A stretch of 64,000 nt of DNA from Cinnamomum chago (lineage: Eukaryota; Streptophyta; Magnoliopsida; Laurales; Lauraceae): assembly GCA_038049695.1 (NCBI GenBank), contig CP142458.1, positions 62,529,501 to 62,593,500 of the forward strand, read 5' to 3'. The position numbers and the translations under genes are program-made. The notes under the pieces are model-generated. The model searched no databases. It saw only the letters and a list, made by a program, of their open reading frames with translations, and was not told the DNA's origin. The stretch's first letter is position 1. Every line of letters starts with the position of its first letter. Of the stretch, positions 1 to 10,915 are shown in pieces.

Positions 1-383
1 TTTTAATTTTTATCCCTAGAGATTTCTTTTCTTTGAGGTAATCACCTTTCCTCCTCTCCCTTGTGCTAGAATCTCTTGTTAGCTTGCCATATAAACTCTC
101 CTAATTGGCTTAGGATTCTAACATATGCTCACTTATCTAGGCCGTACAACATTATGTGGGTCCCATGGGTCTCAGAGTGCTCATGAATATTATGTAAACT
201 CCTTGTAGGAGAAGATTCCTACAAATTAATGTTAGTAGTTTGAAAATTAATGGAGTGTGTTGCTTAAAATCAGGAAACTTACCAATTGCGTGTGAAGGAT
301 GGTTCGACCAATTGTGGCCAAACCAACATAGAAAAGGTTCACCCCACCACTTGCCCTACCATACACAGTAACATCATCTAAAA
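1..383. other. Intergenic, nothing recognised
   Basis: AT-rich non-coding sequence with short ORFs only. I see no gene, RNA or transposon terminus here. Confidence 0.5.
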
Positions 384-560
384 AGGAGGTGGTTAGTCAG
401 TTTTAAGCAAAGGAACTGATAAAAAAAAGTCTTACCTATTTTAAGGTGGATATTTCTTACCTGATTCGAATCTAGGGATGTAAATGAGTCCTCGATTCTT
501 CGATTACCCAGAGGGTCCGAACCGTCTAAAATCGGGTCTGTGTCCTTATTTAGGCCCCGA
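384..560 (+). repeat. Dispersed repeat, copy 1 (partner at 15807-15965)
   Basis: This stretch matches 15807-15965 closely over about 160 bases in direct orientation, including GGTGGTTAGTCA near the start and GATTCGAATCTAGGGATG in the middle. The second half has the 'agggatgtaaatgag' plus 'gggtccgaacc' style of a common plant short repeat. Copy 1 has small insertions relative to copy 2. It is non-coding. Confidence 0.7.
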
Positions 561-1860
561 TAAGTTGGGTTTGGAGCTAAATAGGTAGTTGGATTTTGTG
601 ACCTAAAACTTCCATGTATGTTTTGGGGATGGGTCCAAACTTTTTATATGGGTTTTGGAGATGAACTTAAGATTAGCAAAACTTGAATATAAAAACTTAA
701 TTAGTAATTTTGCATTACAAAAAAGCAAGAAAATTAAGTTTTAAATAAAATATTTATAATAATAATATTAAAATACAAAAAATGCTTAATTTAGGATTGT
801 CGCTTTAGGTCTTAAATTGTCTCGAGCCGGCCTAGCTAGAGTCGATTTTGACCAAAATAAACAAAGGCAGTATACCCAATGGGTCGCGATTGAATTGATC
901 CTAGTTACTCTTCGGGCAGAGTGGAAGAAGGGAGGATATACTCGAACTAGGAGAAGTACTCAATTACTATGAAAGAATTGAACGAGGAGCGTTATAAGGT
1001 GAAAATCTCATATATATAGTTCTGCAGAGTGACAGTAAGGGTGAACTTTTCTACTATCACCCTTAAAAAACCTAACTCCGTCTTACATAAAGTTGCCACC
1101 TCAAGATCATGACCTGCATCTGACTGACCCACAGCTTACATGGGCAACATTTGGGTGAAGAAATCCTAACTAGCACTCATTAGGGTCAGTTTGGTTTTTT
1201 GATTCATTTTAAAAACAAGTTAGACATGGGCCAGTCTAAACCCACAGGACATTGCCCACAACCCAACCCGACCCATTTGCCACCCAATCGGTAACATGTT
1301 GTATTTGTTTCTATATTACAGGTGTAAGTGCCTAAAAATTACGAACTTGGTTAGGAGAGGGTTAAGCTCTTAGTTTAATGATCTGGAGAAGATGAGGGAA
1401 ATGATCAAGCCTCCGATAACCTGAAAAAGGAAGACAGAAGTCAGAGCCCTTGGCTATAGGCAGCCAAAGGCACTCCGATGCTCAAGTCAGTGTGAGAACT
1501 GAGAGAAGTGGAGAAGGAAAAGTATGGGAGGGAGATATGTTGCGTACCTCATGTGGTTTTCCTTCATGCAATATATATAGACGTGAGCACCATCATTGGA
1601 ATGAACCTAGGGAGAGAGGACAGTCCCATCAGTATGTACTCTTTTCTCCTGAGTGGGGTAGGTAAAAAGGGAATGTCCTATCGGACCATCATCCGATGCC
1701 TATGGACGTGACCCTGAGATAAGGCGTGCCTCTTATCTAAGTCCGGCGCCCACCCTGCTTGTCAGTTCGCCGTTCCCGTCACGGCAGTGCATTTATGGCT
1801 GAATGATAGGAGGCCGAGATCAGGCTTAAGGCCGAGACCGAATACCCGCCCACTTCGAAG
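561..1860. other. Intergenic, unclassified repeat-like DNA
   Basis: No gene can be supported. The part from about 1330 to 1830 has the composition of a decayed LTR, GC-richer and with short stop-broken ORFs, but I could not find TG..CA termini or a target-site duplication, so I leave it unclassified. Confidence 0.35.
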
Positions 1861-2277
1861 TTCCCCCACGTCCAGTTCCACCCCCCTCCACCCATGAAAA
1901 ACTGGCCCCATACCTGAATACCCGAAATTGCTCTATCCGTTTCCATCTTCAAAATCACCCGTAATCATCTCAACACCCTCAAGTCCAAATCGAAGAATGG
2001 GCCACAGAACACTACCAGCTACAGCTCCTTTGAGCTGTTGGCGGCCCATGTGTGGCGGTGCATATGCAAGTCTCGTGGCCTTCTTAATGATCAACGGACC
2101 AAATTGTACATCCCCGTCGATGCTAGAACCCGATTCGACCCGGCCCTCCCTCCTGGCTACTTCGGCAATGCCATCTTCATGGCGACATTGACCGTAGCCG
2201 TGGGCGATCTCACATCAAATTCGTTGATCTACGCTGCCACTAGAATAGATGATGCATTGGAATGGATGGATGATGAG
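1861..2277 (+). pseudogene. HCT-like BAHD acyltransferase pseudogene, 5' segment
   Basis: One frame from 1861 to 2277 reads as the middle of a hydroxycinnamoyl-CoA:shikimate/quinate hydroxycinnamoyltransferase-type BAHD enzyme. Visible landmarks are FPHVQFHPPP, then SIFKITR, YSSFELLAAHVWR and ALPPGYFGNAIF, all in family order and spacing. The upstream half with the HXXXD catalytic motif is not recognisable, and an in-frame TGA lies at 1915-1917. The reading frame is otherwise open until codon GAG at 2277, where a solo LTR interrupts it; the same frame resumes at 5436. BAHD enzymes acylate phenolic acceptors in the cytosol; this copy cannot make a working one. The match to HCT rather than another BAHD clade is from memory of the family. 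Confidence 0.8.
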
Positions 2278-5200
2278 TGTAAGGTCTGCGACCTTACTGG
2301 GTCAGTTGGGCCCAATAACCGGCCCGTTGACCCATTTATTTTGATAATTATTGTAATTATTGTTTTGTTAGATATTTGAGTGGGTTTAGACCTTGAGTGG
2401 GTTTCTTTTAGTGTTAGAATAGTGTCTTCGAAGTTTCGTTTGATTTCGAGTTCGTTTGATCTTAGTAGGGGGGTAGTTTGCAAATCAGGGAAAATTGAGT
2501 GTTTTTCCGGAAAATTCCTATCACCGTGATTTTGGGTTCGTTGGGAAGGTCTCGTCGCACTGATCATTTTTGTCTTCTGGCTCGTCGTGATCCGATGATC
2601 AGAAACCCTTCAAATAGTCCATTCTTTCATCGGACCCACTTAAAGGGCAATTCGGTCTTTTCCTCCCTCTCTTCTTCTTAATCAGGGATTAGCCCTAATC
2701 TCTTATTCCTCTCTGCAACGAACAAGAGCTACAGCAGCCCTCATTATCCCTCTTCATCTTCTCAAGCCCAGATCTCCCTCCGGAAGAGATTACCTCCGCG
2801 ATCCGGACCGCACATCTCCTTCCTTTCGCTCTCCTCTCTCCATTGATACTAGTGGGTAAGCCTTTTCCCATCATCAACTTTTCTATTTGTTTTCTCTTTT
2901 GTTTAGAATAAGTTGGATCATGATCTTTTTCCTTTCTTTCATCTTCTCGGTGTTCTAGATTACTTTTGAGCGGGGTAGATTGTGATCTTCGTGGTAGAAA
3001 GCTTCTCCTCAAGCTTTTCCAATTTCTAATCTTCTTGGTTGAGGCAAGTAGATATGCAATTATACTTAATCATGTCTGTATTGTCTTCTTTTGATTGCAA
3101 TGATACTATTGTTAGATTACCCAAATTCCAAGCTTATTGTGGGTATTTCTTTGGGATTGACATGTTAGGTTAGATTTGTGGTTTGGATTGGATTAAATGT
3201 TATAATGGTAGCTTTGGAAGTTTTTAATTTAATAGAATGGATGGAAAGAATGATTGAAATGATTGGGGAGCATGGAGGCTCGTTTTCTGTAGGAAGAAGA
3301 AAAACCCATTTTCGGGCTCAGCTACAGTGCCGATCGATCGGGCCTTCAGTCCGATCGATCAGACTGAAATTGCTTTTAGTTAACTGAGACAAATCTCAGA
3401 CCGATCGATCGGACCTATTGTCCGATCGATCGGATGGCATTTGTGAGTTCTGACAACTTTGAAAAAAAAAAGGGACAATCAGAATGTTGTCTGAAGCCAC
3501 CTGTGCATATATATATATATATATATAAAAAATAATAAACAATGAACAAAGAAACGTTGAAGGTCTGCCTGACATGCATATGGATATTGTTGGATTGTCC
3601 CAACTGATGAATCGGACCGATGGATGGTGCGTTGCGCTTTATATACATATATATATAAAGGGTTAAATTTCTATGGGCCATAACTTCTGAACCATACGTC
3701 GGAATTTCACAAGCCATATATCGTTGGAAAGCTCTTTGAGCGTAGAATCCAATGATACATGTCTTGTGATGATTGGGGATCAGGTAGGGAAGTAATTAAG
3801 GAGATTAATTATTAGACCACTTTCTTGTTAGTTACAAGATTATTAGCCTAGGTTTGGGCCTTAGACATTGGAAACCATGAAACCACTCTCTCGTGACCAT
3901 TAATGGGGTTTTGAAATCGTAGCACGTGGCTTGGTGTGCTTCGATGGGTTGTCTAGGTATTCGTGTATTATGTATGGTTAACCGAATGCGTATGAAAATT
4001 GAATCAATCGATGCTCAATATGATTGTACACCAAGGAAATTCTTTATAAGCATTGATTATTCGAATTCCCCACGCATTCCGTTAAAACACATATGGTACA
4101 TGGATGACAACACTTGCCTAGGATTGGGTTGTAATCTCTCCTTGATTTGTTAATTGTATCCGTTGATTTTGTATCCTTGTACACTCTCTTGGAATAAAAC
4201 ACCTAATTAATTATGAAACATAATCCCTTGTAGAATTAGGACTTGGACCTGACTTAGAGTGTACCTTAGGACCCCGTGTTATGTAATTGATGAACATGAC
4301 TGGCTAGACTGGAGGGATTATCATGTGATTGGATTTGTCTTGTATTGACTTGAATGAGATAATCCCTATGAACGTGTCTTGTATATTGAGCTAGCCAGAC
4401 TTGCTTGTCTTGGTCTATTCTCTTGTCAACACCACATTATTATTATTATTATTATTTGCATATCATGGCCAGCTGCAGTTTGGGAGTTTATTGATGGGCC
4501 GGTTACTCGGAAATCGGGGTGGGCAGTCGGCTTTGGACGGCGTCCATGGCGTTGAATAGTTGGGAGCGGGCTAGGACCGTGCTACTATTCCCAGGACCGG
4601 GAGCTGGGATCCCCCTGGAGCTAGACTTTGGTATCAGTAGTCCGGATATGATTGTTACTGGTACCCCGTGAGGTGGCTAGGACATCCACGGAGTCTCCCT
4701 CTTGTGCATTGCATTATATTGGTAGTGGCGATTGTTAGTATTGCTAGGATTTCTATTTATGATCCTGATGGTTATTTATTCATGCTTTATGCCTAGATTC
4801 GGTTCCTTGTATTCTCTTGATTATTATACCTGTCATTACTCTTATACTTGATGCATGTCATGATTATTTATATATTGCTTATCTATTGCTCAACATGTCG
4901 TTGACTCTATCCTTTGGTATGCAGACTCCTCAGGTGAGTACTATTACGAGGAGCAATCAGGTGAGGAGATCCCAGAGGATCTCCAACCGGCTGAGGAGGA
5001 ACGAGAGTGGCGTGTAGATGACGTAGAGTAGCGTCATCATTCCTGGCACGAGAGCGATTCATCGGGACTCCCCTAGATTTTATTTCTTCGTTTATTATCT
5101 CTCGTTGAACTTTCACATTTTTGACTCACTATTGTTTTAAATGGCCTTGATTAGTGGGATGGCCATTGAATAAATCAATTTCCTTGTTTAAGTTTATTTT

Positions 5201-5430
5201 ATTAATTGTTCAACTTTAATTTATATTGAGATTCATTATTCATTGTTGATATCCAAATATGCCTAGAATTGTATGAGTTCCGCAAATCCTTATTTTATTT
5301 GAGGCTTGAAATATTATATCCTCACAGCGGACTTACGATCATTGGGCCTAAAGGGCAAAAATTTTAATTAGCCCTAAATTTCACTCCCCGGATCCGGTTT
5401 ATTCTCTAATCGGGTTCGGGGGACGTGACA
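2278..5430 (+). mobile_element. Solo LTR (probable Ty3/Gypsy, 3.15 kb) inside the HCT-like pseudogene
   Basis: The segment begins TGTAAGGTCTGCGACC and ends GGGGGACGTGACA, so it has TG..CA ends. It is flanked by the 5-bp direct repeat ATGAG (2273-2277 and 5431-5435). No gag-pol is present, and removing the segment plus one repeat restores the host reading frame, which is the signature of a solo LTR left by recombination between two LTRs. The GGGTTCGGGG..GTGACA terminus and the block at 4490-4680 resemble Tekay/Del-type Gypsy LTRs, but the lineage is inference. It contains a TTA microsatellite (about 4437-4456) and a cluster of palindromes at 3330-3433. Confidence 0.85.
3330..3433. repeat. Four CCGATCGATCGG palindromes in two 21-bp-spaced pairs
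   Basis: Copies start at 3330, 3351 (last bases AG), 3401 and 3422. Within each pair the start-to-start distance is 21 bp, about two helical turns; the pairs are 50 bp apart. They lie in the 5' third of the solo LTR. Regulatory function is unproven. Confidence 0.75.
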
Positions 5431-5435
5431 ATGAG

Positions 5436-5540
5436 CATTTGAGATCAGCATCAGATTTCCTAGAGTTGCAATCCGGTCCGACCGTGACCATTCTCGGGGT
5501 TCACCTGTTCAGAAGCCATGCCATGAATACTATCAACTAG
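5436..5540 (+). pseudogene. HCT-like BAHD pseudogene, 3' segment
   Basis: Directly after the second ATGAG target-site copy the BAHD frame continues with HLRSASDFLELQ, the family's 'YLRSAxDYLELQ' region, then GVHLFRSHAMNTIN and a TAG at 5538-5540 where the family has Trp. The downstream DFGWG motif is not found. The join with 1861-2277 is exact after removing the solo LTR and one target copy, so the gene was one piece before the LTR element inserted. Confidence 0.75.
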
Positions 5541-6799
5541 TGAAGCCTAGCACGTGCCAATTTGTATATTTTCTTTGATGCTTATACCTTTTTCAAATTT
5601 CCTTCTTTCTCCAATCTTAATCCACACTATATTTTAAATCACATTTTCAGATTTCTCCATTGTAGGATGAGGTAGAAGTTATTGTTGTTGTTGTGTTTGT
5701 TGTTTAACTATAAATGATTCAAATGTTGGCAACCATCCTTATGTGTGTAAGCTCTCTTCCAACGTGGGCTATCTCAGAGTCCTAGCCCCTTTGTTTTGGG
5801 GTGCAAAGAAAAAATCTAAAAAAATTTAGTACAAAGGACCAAAATACATTCGTATTCTCAACCTTTAATCCACGGATGAACCAGTCCAATTAACTTGAAT
5901 ACAGGATATAACCTAATATTTCATGCTCTTCGATTCTCAAACACGTGAGCCATATTTGAGTCATCCAATCATTCAAGTTATGAGTCATGTTGTCAATCAT
6001 CTAAAGGCTAAGAATCACATTGAACAAATATTTCAGTATGATGAAATCAGAACCCAGGAAAGAAGGGATGTTAACCTGTTTGGCATCTTGCTATACAGAG
6101 AAAAAAAAACCTCACATTTCAGTGTAATGAAAATAAAACCTAGGAAAAAAAAAGATGTTAACCTGTTTGGCATCTAATTGTGTTAAAAAAAAAAAGAATA
6201 CATGTTTATTAAGTCGGTTCACACGTGAGTTGCATGCGGTTACCATTGCCACCATTGCCTTGAGTACTTTTAGTTGACTTGATACATTATGACCCACCTC
6301 TGTTAGACACTAATCAGAGTTTTAATAAAATAATCAAGGGTGCATTTTAATTTGACAATGTTGCAGTACTACATGAGGATCCAATGGAGGTACACACCGC
6401 ATATCAAACCAAACTGTTCATTCAGCTAACGTATTACCAAAAATTCTATAGATCATTTGATGTGGGAAAAACTACTTACCTTTATTGCTTATATTGGTTT
6501 CATTGGTATTTCCATAACTCTCGCCATAGTAAATTTGGACAGCTGAGATGTTTCTGCAAGGATGAGACAGAGGCTCATATCTAAACAAGGCCATTGTTTT
6601 TTTTTTTTTTTTCAACGCCCTTGTTAAATTAACACTATATCTTGATGAATGTTAAGATACAACTATCAATATAAAAGGACCCACTGTAGACATGTCCATT
6701 TTTTTTTGGGTTATGTTATTTCCTACTTTAGGTGGGAAAGATATTGACCTCTCTTTACCATAGTTTTTACATGGCTTAGTTAGGAATTAAATTGGAATA
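5541..6799. other. Intergenic with a small tandem duplication
   Basis: No gene supported. A stretch of about 60 bases ending GATGTTAACCTGTTTGGCA is repeated in diverged form (about 6030-6088 and 6117-6175). The short ORF across it is a by-product of the repeat. Confidence 0.5.
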
Positions 6800-7620
6800 T
6801 TTCAGTAGGAACGGGCCCCATAGTGGTGGAGAGAAAAATTTAAGCAGGTCACTTGTTCCATTTTATAAGGGTAGTATAGATAGATAGATATTCCTCCTAT
6901 TAAGTCCCATACCCATGATGGTCACACATAAATCAATTGTGATTTTGAGTCGTGGCTCCAAATACCATGAGATATGCTGCAAAATACAAAAGTACAACCC
7001 AAATTGGTGGGTCCTTCAAATAATCGTCCTCTTCCTATCAACAAAGGTAACATTTTCTTTGCACACCTGTCATGTAAAATTAATAGGTGTCCCCTTTACC
7101 ACTTTCAGCTTATCTTTCCTTCATAACCCAAAGAGTATTTTAGTAGGAGTGGGCTCCATAGTGGTGTAGAGAAAATTTTAAACAGATCACTTGTTCTCTT
7201 TTATAAGGATAGTAAAGAGTATTTTAGTAGGAGTGGGCCCCCTAGTAGTGTAGAGAAAAATTTAAATAGGTCACTTGTTCTTTTTTATAAGGGTAGTAGA
7301 TATATGTATTATAAAAGTGTGCCCAGGTGTGTAGTGAAACCAAATGTCATTTTGTTCTCTTTTATAAGGGTAGATAATGTATATATATATATGAGGGTAG
7401 TAAATATAAAAGTGGGCCCAGGTGTGTAGTGAAACCAAATGTCATTTTGTTCTCTTTTATTTGGGCAGGTGTGTAGTGAAAAATTACTATACTTTTCTCT
7501 CTTTTATATAAGGGATATTATATATTATAATATAATATAATACTAAGTGGGGCCTGATTTAAAAGTGGGCCCAGGTGTGTAATGAAACCAAATGTCATTT
7601 TATTCTCTTTTATAAGATTA
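6800..7620. repeat. Diverged tandem and interspersed repeats (77-97 bp units)
   Basis: Two unit types recur. Type A (..TTTTAGTAGGAGTGGGC.. to ..ACTTGTTCTCTTTTATAA..) is seen near 6797, 7138 and 7217. Type B (AAAAGTGGGCCCAGGTGTG.. to ..AATGTCATTTTGTTCTC..) is seen near 7311, 7408 and 7560. Units are separated by AT-rich spacers. No protein or terminus is associated. Confidence 0.65.
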
Positions 7621-7799
7621 GATAGATTTTATAAGAGTAGAAATTGGGAAATTCCCATTATGTCCCATCTTTATCCATATAGAAAATACATATACATAAT
7701 AAATATATATAAGGGTGGGCCCCACAACTTAAATTTTATTGGGCATGTCCGCATGTGTGTAGTTAAAAAAGTACATTATCTTTCTCTCTTTTATTGGAG

Positions 7800-7819
7800 T
7801 ATATATATATATATATATA
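7800..7819. repeat. (TA)n tract flanking TIR element 1 on the left
   Basis: A pure AT dinucleotide run abuts the GGGAATTGCTC terminus of the element at 7820. Equivalent runs lie at 10677-10697 and 15559-15576, so the element ends coincide with TA microsatellites. Confidence 0.85.
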
Positions 7820-8596
7820 GGGAATTGCTCACTCAGGCCGTAGCCTTCGTTATTGTAGGCTGGAAGCGTGTGAGGCCCAACGGACACTGATGACTAAAAT
7901 TTGAAAAGTTGCAACAGTAACGAAATTTAGTCTTTGGCCCGCTCTTATCAGCTTTTTTCCCCCTTTCTCATTCCACGGTCCAGCTCTTTTCCCCCTTTCT
8001 CATGCTCTCTCTTTCTCAGCTCTCGCTTTCAGCTCGATCTCTGCTCTCGCTCTCAGCTCGATCTCTCCCTCTCAGCGTTGCTCGTCGAGATCTCTGGAAG
8101 CTCGCCAGCAGCACTCTTCTCTCGTCGATCGAGCTCTCTTGCCTCTGCACTCCCTCTCTCGTCGAAGTCTCTCTCTCGCTACTACCAGCTTCTCGCGCGT
8201 CGTCTCTCCCGATTTCGAGGTGCTCTCATCTCTCCCGATCTTGTCGAGCTCTTCTGCCCTCGCCTCACTCTCCTCTCTCTCGCCTGTCCTCTCTCCCTCG
8301 CTGCCCTGCTCCGCTCATCTCTCGCCTGATCTCTCTCCCTCGATACCCTGCTGCTGCACTCATCTCTCTCGCCAGATCTCTCTCTCTCTCTATCGATGCT
8401 GCTGCGCTCATCTGTCTCTCGGTTCTTACTGTATACATTGGGGAAACTGTTTTCTTTTGTTTGGAAAGAAGAAAACAGTAAAAGGGCTGGTATTCAGGTC
8501 CGTTGCAAGAAAGTGTCAAACTAAGGTTCATCTTCATTGTAAATGCAAGAGGGGTTTTGTTTTGATAAAAAAGGGGCTGAGATTTTTGTCTGGGTT
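7820..8596 (+). repeat. Left terminal inverted repeat of element 1
   Basis: This arm is the reverse complement of 9897-10676 with small indels, reaching inward to GAGATTTTTGTCTGG. The CT-rich middle gives spurious Ser/Leu/Arg-rich ORFs in several frames. Confidence 0.85.
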
Positions 8597-9896
8597 TTGT
8601 TTTGATAATAAAAGGGGCTGAGATTTTTGTCTATGTTGTTATCGGATAAGAAACAAAAGAGAAGAAGCAGCAGTTCCTGGCTTCCTGCTAGCCACCTGTC
8701 CAGAATGTGCACCACTCCTTGACAGAAAGATGGCACCACCCGGTTATTGCCAGCTTAGTGGCTTGAGGATGTCGTAACAGTTGCATTCGATGTAAATGTA
8801 TTTACATTGGAATAACTATTGTTCCAATGGTGGATCCCAGTTTTTTTTTTATTGTGTAAATGAATTAAACGATTTTGGGGTTATATGAACTTGTGATGTT
8901 GAACGGATGTTGAAGGTGATTGTGATAAGTGATAATGGTTTTGTTTATTGCAAATGGTCTTTCCTCTTCATGAGTTTGGCTTGGGAGATTATGGGATTTG
9001 CCTTTTCTAATTTAAAGCTCAAGACAATTAGGATTATTTTTAAAGAGAATGAGGCTTCTGACATGGGCTTCTAAAGTATTCTCAAACCTTCTATGGATGC
9101 TATGTTTTCACCTGGTTTGTGAATGTCTGAAAAACCTATAAGTTACATAGGCAAAGAAAATGAAGAAAAACATACACGTTACATTGGCCTGAGAACATAG
9201 TAGCAGTATTACATCTAATTGTGTCATAGCCACCAGCTACTGGACCATCAAGCATGAACCATTACTCTACTCGGTAAGACAATGAACTGATCTTCAGAGT
9301 GCAACACATCAAGAAAGAAATTACAAGTAGTTGATTCAATAAACCCACTGAATTCATTCAAGCTAACTAGTGTGGTGATTCAATTCCTTCAGGTTATTAT
9401 GTTTGATGAACTTATCATTTGAGCAATTATTCATCCACTTGAGCTACAGAGTATGCTACAAAACATCAAAATGGGTTCCAATTTCCAATCCTTTCCAAAG
9501 AACGGGTAGTACTGACCGCAGTGTTCCAAATAACCTGTATATTTAAACATTCATCATGGCTTTCAACCTGCACATGCATTTCCAGCCACAAATCGATGTC
9601 CATTCCATGATTTAATTGTGACTTAGATTCAACAATGTATACAAAATTCAGTCAAGATTCCAACTTCAAACTCTGTTCAATTACATAATCACTACACATC
9701 CAAATACAAATGGTTTCAAAATTACATAAAATAATAAAAAAATCCTAATTTCTATGCTGAACAAAGGACATCAGGAAAAAAATTCCTATAACACCACTCA
9801 ATTTGGGTACACCGAACGTTGAAATATTTTGGCACCAGAAAGCCATAATGAAGCCACAAAGGCAAAACAATGAGACAACAACAAGAAAAAAGAATC

Positions 9897-10676
9897 CAGA
9901 CAAAAATCTCAGCCCCTTTTTTTATCAAAACAAAACCCATCTTGCATTTACAATGAAGATGAACCTTAGTTTGACACTTTCTTGCAACGGACCTGAATAC
10001 CAACCCTTTTACTGTTTTCTTCTTTCCAAACAAAAGAAAACAGTTTCCCCAATGTATACAGTAAGAACCGAGAGACAGATGAGCGCAACAGCATCGATAG
10101 AGAGAGAGAGAGAGAGATCTGGCGAGAGAGATGAGTGCAGCAACAGGGTATCGAGGGAGAGAGATCAGGCGAGAGATGAGCGGAGCACGGCAACGAGGGA
10201 GAGAGGTCAGGCGAGAGAGAGGAGAGCGAGGCGAGGGCAGAAGAGCTCGACGAGATCGGGAGAGATGAGAGCACCTCGAAATCGGGAGAGACGACGCGCG
10301 AGAAGCTGGTAGTAGCGAGAGAGAGAGAGAGAGACTTCGACGAGAGAGGGAGTGCAGAGGCAAGAGAGCTCGATCGACGAGAGAAGAGTGCTGCTGGCGA
10401 GCTTCTAGAGATCTCGACGAGAGACGCTGAGAGGGAGAGATCGAGCTGAAAGCGAGAGCTGAGAAAAAGAGAGCATGAGAAAGGGGGAAAAGAGCTGGAC
10501 TGTGGAATGAGACTGGACTGTGGAATGAGAAAGGGGGAAAAGAGCTGATAAGAGCGGGCCAAAGACTAAATTTCGTTACTGTTGCAACTTTTCAAATTTT
10601 AGTCATCAGCGTCCGTTGGGCCTCACACGCTTCCAGCCTATAATAACGAAGGCTGCAGCCTGGGTGAGCAGTTCTC
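9897..10676 (-). repeat. Right terminal inverted repeat of element 1
   Basis: Mirror arm of 7820-8596. Similarity ends inward at the CCAGACAAAAATCTCAGCCC block near 9897. Confidence 0.85.
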
Positions 10677-10697
10677 ATATATATATATATATATATA
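10677..10697. repeat. (TA)n tract between TIR elements 1 and 2
   Basis: One TA run serves as right border of element 1 and left border of element 2. The two elements are therefore separated by nothing but microsatellite. Confidence 0.85.
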
Positions 10698-10915
10698 GGG
10701 AAACGCTCTCCCAGGCTGCAGCTGATAAAATTAGTAAGCGGAGACGTGCCAACTTAGCGTGTGGGATCGTTTCTCTTAAGTGACTAAATGGAATTTGATG
10801 GCCCGCTCTTTTTTTGGATTTTTCCCTCTTCAAGACCTAAATCCAGCCATTCTCTCTCTCTCTCTCTCGCCCCTTTCTCGGCAAAAACTCCCATCGAAAG
10901 GACGTCTCTCCCTCC
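10698..10915 (+). repeat. Left terminal inverted repeat of element 2
   Basis: Pairs with 15345-15550 in inverted orientation at high identity; similarity fades after the GAAAGGACGTCTCT block. Confidence 0.8.

Larger units (their letters stand above)
7820..10676. mobile_element. TIR element 1, (TA)n-associated, non-autonomous, Mutator-like
   Basis: Left end GGGAATTGCTCACTCAGG and right end (read inward on the minus strand) GAGAACTGCTCACCCAGG begin very long inverted repeats of about 780 bp each. The arms contain a CT-rich block and share GAAATTTAGTCTTTGGCCC near the tip. The 1.3-kb centre (8597-9896) is AT-rich and codes for nothing I recognise; no transposase is seen. Insertion at a TA microsatellite and long TIRs recall the Micron and TAFT elements described from rice and maize (Mutator superfamily), but the assignment is inference because no 9-bp target duplication can be distinguished inside the TA tract. 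Confidence 0.8.

Noticed and set aside
2229..3012. Minus-strand ORFs of 105-112 codons
   Set aside because: They lie in the HCT fragment antisense strand and the LTR, without motifs.
6800..7620. Regularly recurring units that might suggest a CRISPR-like array
   Set aside because: Units are long, diverged and unevenly spaced, and the DNA is plant nuclear.
7934..8621. Ser/Leu/Arg-rich ORFs of 130-160 codons (and mirror ORFs at 9752-10562)
   Set aside because: They arise from CT-repeat DNA in the inverted arms, are open in several frames at once and match no domain.
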